Shown here in pieces: positions 1 to 9,690 of a DNA stretch of 64,000 nucleotides (position 1 is the stretch's first letter; each line of letters opens with the position of its first letter). Where the stretch lies: assembly GCF_029277985.1 (NCBI RefSeq), contig NZ_CP119546.1, positions 2,294,001-2,358,000 on the forward strand, given 5' to 3'. The position numbers and the translations under genes were made by a program. The notes beneath the pieces were generated by a model. It made no database searches, was not told where the DNA came from, and worked only from the letters and a program-made list of their open reading frames with translations. This DNA is from Providencia stuartii. Lineage in GTDB: Bacteria; Pseudomonadota; Gammaproteobacteria; Enterobacterales; Enterobacteriaceae.

Positions 1-45
1 GTAATTAATATTTCGCATAACAAGAGATAAAAAGAAACGTTTTTG

Positions 46-831
46 ATGAATTTTGAACATATAGACAGCAGTATACAGAAACAAGTGAAATCCGCCTGCT
101 TACTTATTGAGAAACATCTTGGTGATTCACTCAATACTATTCACCTTTATGGCTCTACTTTGCATGGGGGACTAAAACCCCTTAGTGATATTGATTTGCT
201 TGTTACCATTCATGTACCACTGACGGAGCAGCAACGTAAACGATTAATGAGAGAGCTTCTAGCGGTATCGGCTTGGCCTGGAAGTGATCCTACGTTACGT
301 GCATTAGAAATCACTATCTTACTCAGTGAAACCATAAAACAGTGGCGCTACCCTCCTCATCGCGAACTACAATTTGGTGAATGGTTAAGAGAGGACATTA
401 ACTCAGGGATCTTTGAACCCCCACAAATAGATCCCGATGTCGCGATTCTCCTCACCAAAGTGAGGTTACACAATATCGCAATACTCGGTGAAGATGCTGC
501 CCACACATTTGCCCCTATTCCATTAGAGGATTTATCACAGGCAATCAAAGCGACATTGGCTCAATGGAATAGCTCGGATGATTGGCAAGGCGATGAATGT
601 AATATTATCCTTGCCCTCGCTCGTATATTTTATACGTTATCGACTCACGACATTGCATCTAAATCAGAAGCTGTAGATTGGTTATTGAATAGAACGAGTC
701 ATATTTCGCATCAACGCTTACTTGCGGCAGCACAGCATGCTTATTTAACAGGAAAACCCTTCGATACTTCTGATCCTAAAGCTATCGAAGATTGTATTCT
801 TGCCATAAAAGCGCAATGCGAAAACATATAA
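46..831 (+). CDS. aadA: AadA-type aminoglycoside (3'')(9) adenylyltransferase
   Basis: This 261-residue protein is a nucleotidyltransferase of the ANT(3'')-Ia family, which adenylates streptomycin and spectinomycin in the cytoplasm. Seen: the nucleotidyltransferase signature LYGSTLHGGLKPLSDIDLLV at about residues 34-53, with paired metal-binding Asp at 48 and 50, a Glu at 88 matching the catalytic base of AadA, and the typical block FGEWLREDI...GIFEP followed by DVAILLTKVRLH. Length equals classical AadA (about 260). The first ATG is at 46; a TTG directly before it at 43 is also in frame but less likely. There is no integron attC-like structure, integrase or cassette neighbour, so it looks like a resident chromosomal gene, not a captured cassette. 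Family assignment is firm; actual resistance is inference. Confidence 0.9.
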   Translation: MNFEHIDSSIQKQVKSACLLIEKHLGDSLNTIHLYGSTLHGGLKPLSDIDLLVTIHVPLTEQQRKRLMRELLAVSAWPGSDPTLRALEITILLSETIKQWRYPPHRELQFGEWLREDINSGIFEPPQIDPDVAILLTKVRLHNIAILGEDAAHTFAPIPLEDLSQAIKATLAQWNSSDDWQGDECNIILALARIFYTLSTHDIASKSEAVDWLLNRTSHISHQRLLAAAQHAYLTGKPFDTSDPKAIEDCILAIKAQCENI

Positions 832-956
832 TTCATTGATGTTCATTTTTTCTGTCAGCATTAAATGCTCTAACGGTGACTTATCAACCGTTACCTGTCG
901 CTGACAGAGTTGAAAAATCTTACACATCATCATAAAAGGTCAGTAAACTGAATCAT

Positions 957-990
957 TGACAGAATCACGAAATAAGTGACAGCGTCACGA
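957..990. promoter_or_regulatory. Tandem TGACAGNNTCACGA repeats upstream of mnmH
   Basis: Two near-identical 14-mers, TGACAGAATCACGA (957-970) and TGACAGCGTCACGA (977-990), lie 20 bp apart, about two helical turns. The second contains the inverted repeat GTGAC-AGC-GTCAC. They sit about 105-140 bp upstream of mnmH, so an operator is plausible; the regulator is unknown. Confidence 0.3.
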
Positions 991-1094
991 TGGAAGTATC
1001 CTGTTATTATTCCGTTAGGATCATGACGTGCCTTCACGCCCACATAGGAGTATAGTAGACGCTCCTATAATTTGGATTAATAACCGTTTTCACC

Positions 1095-2189
1095 ATGGAA
1101 TCAGCAGCATTACCGCAAAATATCCGCCAAATTTTAACTACTGGCACCCCTTTAATTGATGTCCGCGCCCCTGTTGAGTTTCAGCAAGGGTCAATGCCCA
1201 ACGCGCACAATATCCCTTTAATGAATGATGCGGAACGTTCTGCTGTTGGGACATGCTATAAACAACAAGGCTCAGCAAAAGCAGTAGAATTAGGTCATCG
1301 ATTAGTCAACGGTGAAATTCGAGCCAAGCGAATTACTGCTTGGCGTAAAGCATGCCAACAATTTCCTCATGGCTATATCTGTTGCGCTCGAGGGGGCATG
1401 CGTTCACATATCGTTCAGCAATGGCTCCATGAGATAGGGATTGAGTACCCATTAATTATTGGTGGCTACAAAGCATTAAGACAAGCTGCCATTGAGGTAA
1501 CAAAAGAGTTAGCTCAACGCCCTATCATTTTGATAGGCGGATATACTGGCAGCGGTAAAACGATGATGATACATGAATTACCTAATGGTATTGACCTTGA
1601 AGGGATCGCTCATCACCGTGGTTCCTCTTTCGGCAGAACATTGCAGCAACAATACCCACAAGCCACATTCGAAAATCATCTAGCGGTGGAAATGCTCAAA
1701 AAATCTCAACAACATACACGCTGGATACTGGAAGATGAAGGTCGCACCATTGGCGCAAATAGTCTACCGGAGGCGCTACGCGCTCAAATGGCAAATGCAG
1801 CTATTGTGGTTGTTGAAGACCCTTTTGAATTACGTTTACAGCGACTAAAAGAAGAATATTTTGACCGGATGACGCATGCGTTTTTAACTGCTTATGGTGA
1901 AGAACAAGGGTGGATAGCCTACAGTGAATATCTGCACCATGGCCTATCAGCAATTCATCGCCGTTTAGGTTCGCAACGCACCATAGAATTAACAACATCA
2001 CTGGATATTGCATTAGCCGAACAACAAAAAAGTGGTAAAACCGATGCTCACTTAATTTGGCTAGTACCATTACTTAATGAATACTACGACCCCATGTATC
2101 ACTATCAGCTTAGTCAAAAACAAGACAGAATTGTGTACCGTGGCAATTATCAAGAGGTTTTACAGTGGCTGATAACCCATGGAAATTAA
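1095..2189 (+). CDS. mnmH: tRNA 2-selenouridine synthase MnmH (SelU)
   Basis: This 364-residue enzyme replaces sulfur by selenium at the wobble 2-thiouridine of certain tRNAs, using selenophosphate, via a geranylated intermediate (known for the E. coli family member). Seen: an N-terminal rhodanese domain (about residues 8-130) starting with [10 protein letters not shown] and carrying the active-site loop C-A-R-G-G-M-R-S with Cys97, the same position as the essential Cys of E. coli; then a P-loop GGYTGSGKT at about 148-156 with a C-terminal NTPase-like domain. Length matches the family (about 364). The ATG at 1095 begins the conserved domain with little leader. The selenophosphate synthetase SelD it needs is not in the window. 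Confidence 0.95.
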   Translation: MESAALPQNIRQILTTGTPLIDVRAPVEFQQGSMPNAHNIPLMNDAERSAVGTCYKQQGSAKAVELGHRLVNGEIRAKRITAWRKACQQFPHGYICCARGGMRSHIVQQWLHEIGIEYPLIIGGYKALRQAAIEVTKELAQRPIILIGGYTGSGKTMMIHELPNGIDLEGIAHHRGSSFGRTLQQQYPQATFENHLAVEMLKKSQQHTRWILEDEGRTIGANSLPEALRAQMANAAIVVVEDPFELRLQRLKEEYFDRMTHAFLTAYGEEQGWIAYSEYLHHGLSAIHRRLGSQRTIELTTSLDIALAEQQKSGKTDAHLIWLVPLLNEYYDPMYHYQLSQKQDRIVYRGNYQEVLQWLITHGN

Positions 2190-2200
2190 GGGTTATTTTT
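2172..2200 (+). terminator. Intrinsic terminator of mnmH
   Basis: Arms ATAACCC (2172-2178) and GGGTTAT (2190-2196) flank an 11-nt loop and run into TTTTT. The stem overlaps the last codons of mnmH. A second imperfect hairpin (2212-2243, ACTGaCAGAG / CTCTGcCAGT) follows. Confidence 0.6.
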
Positions 2201-2291
2201 ACAACAAACATACTGACAGAGCCAACTTAATGACTCTGCCAGTTTCAAATGAATTAATTGTTATCTATATAGCTCATTGATTAACTATATT

Positions 2292-2555
2292 TTAACGGAG
2301 ACCCCTACGGTGGTTATGAGTTGACCAACTGTATGTTTCCTCACTGGCAACTAATTTATCTTTCTTTTTCTGCGCTCTGGCCTTTTTAGCTGCCAATTCA
2401 ACCTCTTTTGATATTTCAGAGACAATTTCGTTCTTTACCCTACTGTGCTCCGCATTGGTTAATTCACGCCCCAATTTTTTTCTTTCTTGACCTAGCCTTG
2501 TACTTACTCTCATGCGTTGAGCATCAGTCATCTCTTGTAGCGTTAACATTTTCAT
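2292..2555 (-). CDS. DUF3811 family small basic protein (YjbD-like)
   Basis: An 87-residue, highly charged protein resembling E. coli YjbD (DUF3811), of unknown function. Matching features are an N-terminal LTQ/LQEMT-type start, the central segment GRELTNAEHSRVKNE, a long Lys/Ala-rich stretch (KKARAQKKKDK) likely to be helical, and the C-terminal signature SWS...RRGLR. The ATG at 2555 has a good GAGGTG Shine-Dalgarno six bases upstream. No signal peptide or membrane segment is visible. It is convergent with mnmH and forms no operon with neighbours. Confidence 0.75.
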   Translation of the reverse strand: MKMLTLQEMTDAQRMRVSTRLGQERKKLGRELTNAEHSRVKNEIVSEISKEVELAAKKARAQKKKDKLVASEETYSWSTHNHRRGLR

Positions 2556-2834
2556 ATGTACACCTCAGTCATCGCGTAGGAGTTCATAATATAGCATCCA
2601 ACGCAATAAACTGAACCTCATTCATATCAATTTCACGCGCTGATATCTTCTTTTCTGAACAAATAATATTCGATGGATAGTTCAACTAAGTAATATTAAC
2701 TAACCCAATATTGGCGTCATTAAATAACGCTATATTTGCGTAAATTAAACTCGTCATAACTACAGATTCGTAAAGGATCTTGCCTTATATTTCTATCAAT
2801 ACTAGGGTTAACTAATTGATATATTTAGTACGAT

Positions 2835-3857
2835 ATGGGGTTTAGTCTAATGCGGTGTTTTACAGGTTTAATTTTGATTTCAATTACCGCGAATAGCTAT
2901 GCTGATAATATCTACTTAAAAAATGGTGATTCACTCTCTGGTGATATCAGCCTTATTGATAATAATAAAGCGCTTATTAAGACCAGCTATGCTGGAGAAT
3001 TAAGAATAAAACTCAACGATATTAAAACATTTAGTATCGATAACCCCGCTGTTGTAAAATCTAATGCTTCCTCTGAGTGGCAGCAAATTGATGCAATACA
3101 GGCAGCAGATACAAAACACGTCATATTAATTCATGGTGATCAACAGCAAAAAATGGCTATTAACGAGCGCTTAGTTTTGAGTAAGAAAATCGAAGAAAAA
3201 CACCCAAAACAAACTAAGATAACGGGCGCTGTAAATGCGGGGGCAGCATACAATAAAGGCGCTTCCCGTAGTGAAAAATATTCGCTTGATGCAAATATGC
3301 AAGTTACCTCCAAAAAATGGCGTCATGGCGTCACAGCAGCCATGATAAGAAATAAAGATAATCATACGGTCAGCACCTATTATTACAATTTAGGTTATGA
3401 ACTAGACCATTTTATTAATCCTGCTTTCTTTTGGCGTAATTCTGTTAACTATCAGCATGACTGGATTGAAGATATTAAATCGAAAGGTGGCCTAGGAACA
3501 GGTCCTGGTTGGCAAGTCTGGAATAATGAAAGAAGCGCCCTTTCCTTTACTGGCCTTATTAGTTACCAACGTATGGCATATCGAGATAACAGTAAAGAAA
3601 ATTACATGCAAGGAAATCTGGCTTGGGACTTTAATCAAAATCTATTTGCAAAAACTATCAATGTCTATACTAAAGGGCATATCGGCCGAGGATTTAATCA
3701 CGACGTAAGCTTAGATTTTAATGCGCGTTTAGGAATGATGTACTACCTGACAGATGGATTAAACTTAAATGCGAATATCATTCGAGAAAAAATCAATGCC
3801 AATAAAGGTGACTCCAATAATACCAATTACACGATTGGTGTTGGCTATAAATGGTAA
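2835..3857 (+). CDS. DUF481 family outer-membrane beta-barrel protein
   Basis: This 340-residue protein has a signal peptide (hydrophobic stretch FTGLILISITANSYA, cleavage after about residue 23), an N-terminal small beta-rich domain beginning DNIYLKNGDSLSGDISLI that looks like the GW/SH3-like repeat placed before many DUF481 barrels, then about 220 residues of alternating amphipathic strands ending in an aromatic residue (YTIGVGYKW), as expected of a BAM substrate. DUF481 includes E. coli YdiY; its function is not established, though some members respond to salt or acid. The start is uncertain: ATG 2835 has no Shine-Dalgarno, whereas the internal ATG at 2850 is preceded by GGGG. Monocistronic. 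Confidence 0.8.
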   Translation: MGFSLMRCFTGLILISITANSYADNIYLKNGDSLSGDISLIDNNKALIKTSYAGELRIKLNDIKTFSIDNPAVVKSNASSEWQQIDAIQAADTKHVILIHGDQQQKMAINERLVLSKKIEEKHPKQTKITGAVNAGAAYNKGASRSEKYSLDANMQVTSKKWRHGVTAAMIRNKDNHTVSTYYYNLGYELDHFINPAFFWRNSVNYQHDWIEDIKSKGGLGTGPGWQVWNNERSALSFTGLISYQRMAYRDNSKENYMQGNLAWDFNQNLFAKTINVYTKGHIGRGFNHDVSLDFNARLGMMYYLTDGLNLNANIIREKINANKGDSNNTNYTIGVGYKW

Positions 3858-4011
3858 TACCCCCACTCCAGTTTAGGCTAAGTTCATCCGCCTTTTCAGT
3901 GTGACCTCTTCATCTATTTCAAGTTAGAGTATTCCCTTCAGACTTATCATAAACTCATGATGAATATTTTTTAGCTAACCTTAACAGAAGATTAAGGTTT
4001 AACTCCGGTTT

Positions 4012-5166
4012 ATGGTAACAAATAGTGTCTCTGATTATATTAAGCCCCATATTCACTATCGGCTTTCTTTATTTATGACACGTTTTTTTTATTTTTGTTT
4101 TTTTTCCATACTTATCATCATATCGATACCTTCTCGCGCTGAAAATATGCGCCTGAGTGTAACTCAACCACAAAAAATAGAGCACATAGAGGTTATTAGC
4201 TTACCCGGTAAATTTATCGCAAAAAATGAAGTGGCCATTGGCTCACCATTACAGCAACAAATGGTCATCGATGTTTTTGTCGAAGAAGGCCAATGGGTAG
4301 AGAAAGGACAGCTATTAGCGACGCTAGAATCGCCACTCCAAAATGCGTCAGTCGAGCAATTACAAGCAGAAACAGAAAAGGCGGCAGCTTATATTCAGCA
4401 ACAGAAAGCATTATCAGAACAATCACAAAAAGAGTTATCTCGATTAAAACCTCTTGCACACAAGGGGGTTATTTCAGCCAATGATTTTGAAAAAGCGAAA
4501 TCGGAAGCCGTGGCACAACAAGCTATGTTAAATGCCAGTCGTGCTGAACTGCGCCAGCTGCAAGCACAATTATTAAAAGAACAAAGCCAGCAAGAAAAAT
4601 CAAAAATCATTGCGCCCATTTCTGGTGTTATCAGTGAGCGACATGCAATACGTGGCATGTTAACGGATAATCAGCTGCTTTTTAAAATCATTGAAAATAA
4701 TGAAATTGAATTTGAAGCATTCGCGCATTCTTCTGAACTGAAACGGCTATCAACCATTGAATCGATAACATTAAAAGCAAATGATAACAACCAATTTATA
4801 GGCAAGTTACGCTATTTATCTCCTAAAATAGATGCAATCTCACAGCTAGGGAAAATACGCATATCAATGACAAATGAACGCCCTAATATTCAACTCGGTG
4901 AGTCGGGCACGGCGATAATAAATAAAGCGGCAAAACCTATTTTAACCCTACCTTATAGTGCAATTAGAACCATCGATAACGGTGAAAGGATCATTTTTAC
5001 TGTCGAGAATAATACCGTTAAACAGCAAAAAATCGTCATAGGCCAAGTACAAGGAGGACGTGTCGAAATAGTAAGCCCACTGCCTACTGATATTAATGTC
5101 GTTAATAATGCTCAAGCTTTTCTGACCGAAAATGATAAGGTTATACCTGTAAAGGATATCAAATGA
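4012..5166 (+). CDS. RND efflux periplasmic adaptor subunit (HlyD/MFP family)
   Basis: Membrane-fusion protein of a tripartite RND efflux pump, joining the inner-membrane transporter to an outer-membrane channel. Seen: an N-terminal hydrophobic signal segment (about residues 22-42, FFYFCFFSILIIISIPSRA), a lipoyl half-motif around VDVFVEEGQWVEKGQLLATLES, an alpha-helical hairpin of Gln/Ala/Lys-rich coiled coil (about 112-190), the returning lipoyl half at KIIAPISGVISERHAIRGML, then a beta-barrel domain. The start at 4012 is not supported by a strong Shine-Dalgarno; Met22 (4075) would leave a neater signal peptide. The stop overlaps the start of the pump gene by ATGA, indicating coupling. Substrate unknown. 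Confidence 0.9.
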   Translation: MVTNSVSDYIKPHIHYRLSLFMTRFFYFCFFSILIIISIPSRAENMRLSVTQPQKIEHIEVISLPGKFIAKNEVAIGSPLQQQMVIDVFVEEGQWVEKGQLLATLESPLQNASVEQLQAETEKAAAYIQQQKALSEQSQKELSRLKPLAHKGVISANDFEKAKSEAVAQQAMLNASRAELRQLQAQLLKEQSQQEKSKIIAPISGVISERHAIRGMLTDNQLLFKIIENNEIEFEAFAHSSELKRLSTIESITLKANDNNQFIGKLRYLSPKIDAISQLGKIRISMTNERPNIQLGESGTAIINKAAKPILTLPYSAIRTIDNGERIIFTVENNTVKQQKIVIGQVQGGRVEIVSPLPTDINVVNNAQAFLTENDKVIPVKDIK

Positions 5167-8100
5167 GATTGCAGTTATCCTCTTGGGCAATTACTCGCCC
5201 TATCCCTACCATTGTTATTTTTTTAGCATTAACAATAGCAGGTATATTTTCATTTATTCATTTACCTGTTACTGCAAATCCTGTTATTAGCTTCCCTATT
5301 GTAACGGTAACCGTTACTCAGGATGGTTCCTCGCCCACTGAATTAGAAAATGCAGTGACCAAACAAATTGAACAAGCTGTATCAGGGATACCCGGTATTC
5401 GTCATATCTATTCAACGATTACTGAGGGTATTTCGACGACAACCATTGAGTTTGATTTAAATATTGATGCCTATATAGCAACAAATGATATCCGTGAGCA
5501 AATAGCACAAATCAGAAGTGATTTGCCCCAAACTATCGATGAGCCATTAATTAATCGGGTTGATGTTGAGGGTGGCGCCATATTGCGTTACGCCATTTCA
5601 TCGGATACGCAATCTATTGCAGACCTCTCTTGGTTTGTTGACGATACTATCAGCAAACAACTGATCATGATCCCCGGTGTTCAAAAGGTCAACCGTTTAG
5701 GGGGAGCCGACAGTATTATTAGAGTGGAACCTGATGCGAATAAATTAGCCGCATTACAACTTTCTATTATCAGCATTAACGAATTACTGCGAAATGTTCA
5801 CCAAAACTCAGCAGGCGGATCATCAAAATATAATGACCTACAACACACTATTCGGGTTTTAGGTGAGAAAAAAAATATTGATGATATTAAAAATATCCAA
5901 CTCCCGCTTAGTGACCAGCAATGGGTTAAGCTAGGTGACATCGCTACGATTTATTTAGGGCAAAAAACAACCAAAACAGTCTCACAGTTAGATGGGAAAG
6001 ATGTGGTTGGTTTTGCCGTTTTTCGTGCTAAAGGATCCAGTGATACAATCGTTGCCGAAGAGGTCAATCGCGCTATTGCAGAACTCACACAAAAACATCC
6101 CGATGTTGCCATTGAATTGGTATCTTCAACCGTAAAATATACGGAATCAAGCTACCATTTAACCATCCAAACACTTTTGGAAGGCGCATTCTTAACCATT
6201 ATTATCGTTTTCTTCTTTTTGAAAAGCTGGCGAGCCACACTTGTTGCTGCTATCGCCTTACCATTGTCGATTTTACCGACATTTTTTATATTAGCGCTTT
6301 TTGATTACAGCCTGAACAGTATTACATTATTAGCATTAACACTGGTCATTGGTATTTTAGTCGATGATGCGATAGTTGAGATTGAAAATATCCAAAAATA
6401 TATTGAACGTGGTGAACGTCCTTACTTAGCGGCATTAAAAGCTTCCGATGCCATTGGATTCGCTATCGTCGCAATAACATTAACTATTGTCGCGGTCTTC
6501 TTGCCGGTCAGTTTTATCGGGGGATTTGTTGGTAAATATTTTGTGCCATTTGGAATTACAGTCTCTGCGGCCGTTTTATCTTCATTACTCGTTGCTCGAT
6601 TAGTCACGCCACTCATGGCCGCTTATCTATTATTACCGACCTCAAAACCTGTTAAAGAAGATAACGTCCCTAAGTGGATCTTAAAATATACACGGTTCTT
6701 ATTAGTGACATTACGGCATCGTAAACTTGCTTTGTCTTTAGCGTTATTATTTTTAATTGGCTCGGTTTCAACAATTGCCTATTTACCCGCTGGATTTATG
6801 CCTGAGGGGGATATTAGTGTTAGCCAAATTGATGTGGAATTACCACCAGGCACACCGGTTGAAGAAACAAATAAAGCGATCAGTCATCTGGCGAAATTAC
6901 TCGGAGATAGAGAGGAAGTTAAGTCCATTTATACTATTGCGGGGATCAGTGATGATGCCGATGGTATTGCTCAACATAAAGGCCAGCTTATTCTTACTTT
7001 AATTGAACCACATGAACGCGCCATGTCTCAAAAGCAATTTGAAAACTCGATTGCTCATTTATTACAACAAAGTCCTGACGTACGTTATACCTTTAGTAAT
7101 AGTGATGGGAATAAAGAATTTTCGCTGACATTCACAGGTACTGACCCTGAAGAATTAGAGGCGGCTATGCACACATTACGCGATAGCATTGCAACAGTGA
7201 AAGGGATCAATAATGTGCGCGTTGTCAAACCGCTATTACGTAAAGAATTAATCGTTACGCCCTCGACGAATGATTTAGGTCGTACGGCGGTAAGCGCAGA
7301 TGAAATTGCAAATACCTTACGTGTTGCAAGTATGGGCGAATCTAATTCCAGAAGTGCTAAATTTAATTTACCGGAAAGACAATTAGCGTTGCAGGTGATA
7401 CTTCCTGATTACCAAAAAGATGATCTTAATGTTTTAAACAATCTTTATGTTCGAAGTAATACTCAGCTGAGTGTTCCTATCAAATCCGTTACTAATATCG
7501 ATTTTAGTGATGGCCCTACCCAAATTGACCGTGTGAACCGTTCTCGAAAAATGGTCATTGAAGGAAACTTAGAAGGGTTAACACTCGGTGAAGCATTGGA
7601 AAATGTGAAGGCTCTTCCCGAATATAACGCATTACCCTTAAGCATTGAACCGCTTGAAGATGGCGATATCGAATACATGAATGATATGTTTAACCGTTTT
7701 AGTACCACTATGCTATTCAGTGTATTATTGGTATTCGCTATTTTAATCATCTTATTTAAAGATTTTATGCAGCCTATTACCATTTTAGCGGCTCTACCGT
7801 TTTCCATCGGTGGTGCAATCATCGCTCTTGTCTTGTACGGTGCAATGATCGACTTACCTGTTATTATCGGTATTTTAATGTTAATGGGTATCGTCACTAA
7901 AAACTCAATCTTATTAGTTGAATTTATTTTAGAAAAAGAACGTCGCGGTTTAAGCCGTGAAAACGCGATCATTGAGGCTGGTCAAGAGCGAATTCGCCCT
8001 ATTATTATGACAACATTCGCCATGATAGGGGGAATGATACCGTTAGTGCTGACTACAGGGGCCGATGCAGGGTTCAGAGCGCCAATGGCGGTCGCCGTGA

Positions 8101-8249
8101 TTGGTGGTTTACTCAGTTCTACCGTTCTCAGTTTACTGTTCGTTCCTGTTATCTATAGCTTTATGGATGATTTGAAAAAGAAAATATTACCGCAATTAGC
8201 AAAACTGACGTCTGTCACCGAGGCTGATCGTAATGTCAAACATTGGTAA
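5163..8249 (+). CDS. RND efflux transporter, HAE1-type inner-membrane pump
   Basis: This 1028-residue protein is a proton-driven RND transporter of the AcrB/MexB superfamily. Seen: a first transmembrane helix followed by a large periplasmic loop (about residues 35-330), a block of transmembrane helices carrying the proton-relay pair in GILVDDAIVEIEN (about 403-415), a second periplasmic loop (about 545-860), and the second helix block with GIVTKNSILLVEF, whose Lys is the conserved TM10 partner of the Asp pair. Length is normal for the family. It is translationally coupled to the adaptor upstream. No TolC-like channel gene is adjacent, so the pair presumably borrows a TolC encoded elsewhere. 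No local regulator is seen. Confidence 0.93.
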   Translation: MRLQLSSWAITRPIPTIVIFLALTIAGIFSFIHLPVTANPVISFPIVTVTVTQDGSSPTELENAVTKQIEQAVSGIPGIRHIYSTITEGISTTTIEFDLNIDAYIATNDIREQIAQIRSDLPQTIDEPLINRVDVEGGAILRYAISSDTQSIADLSWFVDDTISKQLIMIPGVQKVNRLGGADSIIRVEPDANKLAALQLSIISINELLRNVHQNSAGGSSKYNDLQHTIRVLGEKKNIDDIKNIQLPLSDQQWVKLGDIATIYLGQKTTKTVSQLDGKDVVGFAVFRAKGSSDTIVAEEVNRAIAELTQKHPDVAIELVSSTVKYTESSYHLTIQTLLEGAFLTIIIVFFFLKSWRATLVAAIALPLSILPTFFILALFDYSLNSITLLALTLVIGILVDDAIVEIENIQKYIERGERPYLAALKASDAIGFAIVAITLTIVAVFLPVSFIGGFVGKYFVPFGITVSAAVLSSLLVARLVTPLMAAYLLLPTSKPVKEDNVPKWILKYTRFLLVTLRHRKLALSLALLFLIGSVSTIAYLPAGFMPEGDISVSQIDVELPPGTPVEETNKAISHLAKLLGDREEVKSIYTIAGISDDADGIAQHKGQLILTLIEPHERAMSQKQFENSIAHLLQQSPDVRYTFSNSDGNKEFSLTFTGTDPEELEAAMHTLRDSIATVKGINNVRVVKPLLRKELIVTPSTNDLGRTAVSADEIANTLRVASMGESNSRSAKFNLPERQLALQVILPDYQKDDLNVLNNLYVRSNTQLSVPIKSVTNIDFSDGPTQIDRVNRSRKMVIEGNLEGLTLGEALENVKALPEYNALPLSIEPLEDGDIEYMNDMFNRFSTTMLFSVLLVFAILIILFKDFMQPITILAALPFSIGGAIIALVLYGAMIDLPVIIGILMLMGIVTKNSILLVEFILEKERRGLSRENAIIEAGQERIRPIIMTTFAMIGGMIPLVLTTGADAGFRAPMAVAVIGGLLSSTVLSLLFVPVIYSFMDDLKKKILPQLAKLTSVTEADRNVKHW

Positions 8250-8273
8250 ACGAACATCAAAGTATTAGAGTAC

Positions 8274-8299
8274 GCGAAAAGGGGTAATGCCCTTTTCGC
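8274..8299. terminator. Hairpin between convergent RND pump and coiled-coil gene
   Basis: Arms GCGAAAAGGG (8274-8283) and CCCTTTTCGC (8290-8299) with a 6-nt loop form a perfect 10-bp stem between two convergent genes. It probably terminates the plus-strand pump and perhaps the minus-strand operon. There is no clear T-tract on either side. Confidence 0.55.
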
Positions 8300-8315
8300 A
8301 TACAGAAGAGGGTGA

Positions 8316-9674
8316 TTAACGCAACGTTTTTTGATGCGGTAAATGGCTTATAATATTGCGATTTTGTTCATTTTCATCTGTGATTTCAACTACTTTCATC
8401 TCACCACTTCCTGCGGGTAATGCCCTATCAATCATTAACTCCGCATCTGATTGCGCAAGAATATCTTGCAGTTGTTGATGCTGGTTACACCAAATAGCAT
8501 CCACATCGTGATCACGCTGATTATCACGTTGTGAAGAAAAAGCCACCGTGCGAGCCTGAAAACGCGTCTGCTTCCCCCCCAATTCGAGGCCATAGCCCGG
8601 AGTTGCGGGGTGGGTAATCACCACTTGCCCATTTTCCAACCATGAAGTCACTGAGTTTTCACGCACTTCGTAGCCTAATTTGCTTAAACCTTCAAGTATG
8701 GTTTCCCGTTGCGCACGGATAATAATCGCATTTTCCGCTTGCTCTATGGCCGCTTCTATCTGTTCAATTAATCGCTCAATCTGTGAGATTGGGTTAATTC
8801 TTGAAGCTTGATCCGCTTGTTGAAGAAGTGAAGCAAACTCTACATTTTCAAAACTTGCGAGTTCATCTCTCACCTGCGCCAGCCTTTCGATTAATTCAAG
8901 GTGTTTTTGATTATCACGTAACTGTTCAGCCATCACCATAATTAAGGAGTCTGCACTCATCTGGCGCTGAGCATTCTCTGGCATTGATTGGAGTTCAGTT
9001 AATCTTTCTGTGTGTAATGTCGCCTCTTTTTGACAGCCAAGTACATTTAGTTTCTCAATCATCAAGGCAATTTGTTCACATTGGATTGCAAATGGGCTTT
9101 GTGGTCCACCACTTTGCCAAAACAATCTTCTACCTTCTGACTGCGCTTTTAGCTGAGTTAACAGTTCATTTTGCGTTTCTGCTGGTGATTTAGCGGCATT
9201 TTCCAGCACTGTCATCGCACGAAAAATAAGCGAGGCCATCTGCTCATCATCTAAAATAGCCTTATTTTGTAACTCTGCAATTAAGGCTATTTCATGAGGT
9301 GCTTGCTGCTGAAGCCGCTCGAGTAATTCAGCAAGATTACGTTGGCGATGGTATTGACTACGCGCAGCGATTGCTTGTTCTTCAATGAATTGCTCTCTTA
9401 TTTGGCGCATTTCACTATTCAAAGTTACCGTAAAACTTGCCATTTCTTGATTAAATGCGTTCAATTCACGGCTGGAAAATTGTGCAATTTTATCGTGTTT
9501 TTCTCGTAATTTTTGATATGCCGTTGTGATATGAGTTGTCCTTTCGTTGCGAGTGAGCCGCTTTTCACTTAAAGCTTGCCATTGCTGAAACAACCTATTC
9601 ATCACTGCCAGTTGTCGTCGACTGCGGATCTCATTCATTTCTCTTACAGAAATACGGTGAACAGATGAACTCAT
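8316..9674 (-). CDS. Coiled-coil protein, last gene of the AAA+/rSAM/helicase operon
   Basis: This 452-residue protein has no family I recognise. It has no signal peptide or membrane segment. Residues about 10-320 are dominated by Glu/Gln/Leu/Arg-rich heptads (for example RLAQVRDELASFENVEFASL), so it is largely coiled coil. The last about 130 residues, starting near ETILEGLSKLGYEV, look like a small mixed alpha/beta domain with VVITHPATPGYGLELGG. The ATG at 9674 has an AAAGGA Shine-Dalgarno and follows the 2078-residue helicase gene by 16 bp, so it is co-transcribed. By analogy with other multi-gene NTPase systems it may be a scaffold or structural partner; that is inference. Confidence 0.8.
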   Translation of the reverse strand: MSSSVHRISVREMNEIRSRRQLAVMNRLFQQWQALSEKRLTRNERTTHITTAYQKLREKHDKIAQFSSRELNAFNQEMASFTVTLNSEMRQIREQFIEEQAIAARSQYHRQRNLAELLERLQQQAPHEIALIAELQNKAILDDEQMASLIFRAMTVLENAAKSPAETQNELLTQLKAQSEGRRLFWQSGGPQSPFAIQCEQIALMIEKLNVLGCQKEATLHTERLTELQSMPENAQRQMSADSLIMVMAEQLRDNQKHLELIERLAQVRDELASFENVEFASLLQQADQASRINPISQIERLIEQIEAAIEQAENAIIIRAQRETILEGLSKLGYEVRENSVTSWLENGQVVITHPATPGYGLELGGKQTRFQARTVAFSSQRDNQRDHDVDAIWCNQHQQLQDILAQSDAELMIDRALPAGSGEMKVVEITDENEQNRNIISHLPHQKTLR

Positions 9675-9690
9675 AATGAATTATCCTTTA

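Noticed and set aside
7463..7972. A 169-codon minus-strand frame inside the RND pump gene.
   Set aside because: It lies antisense in a conserved pump gene, with low-complexity composition and no family motif.
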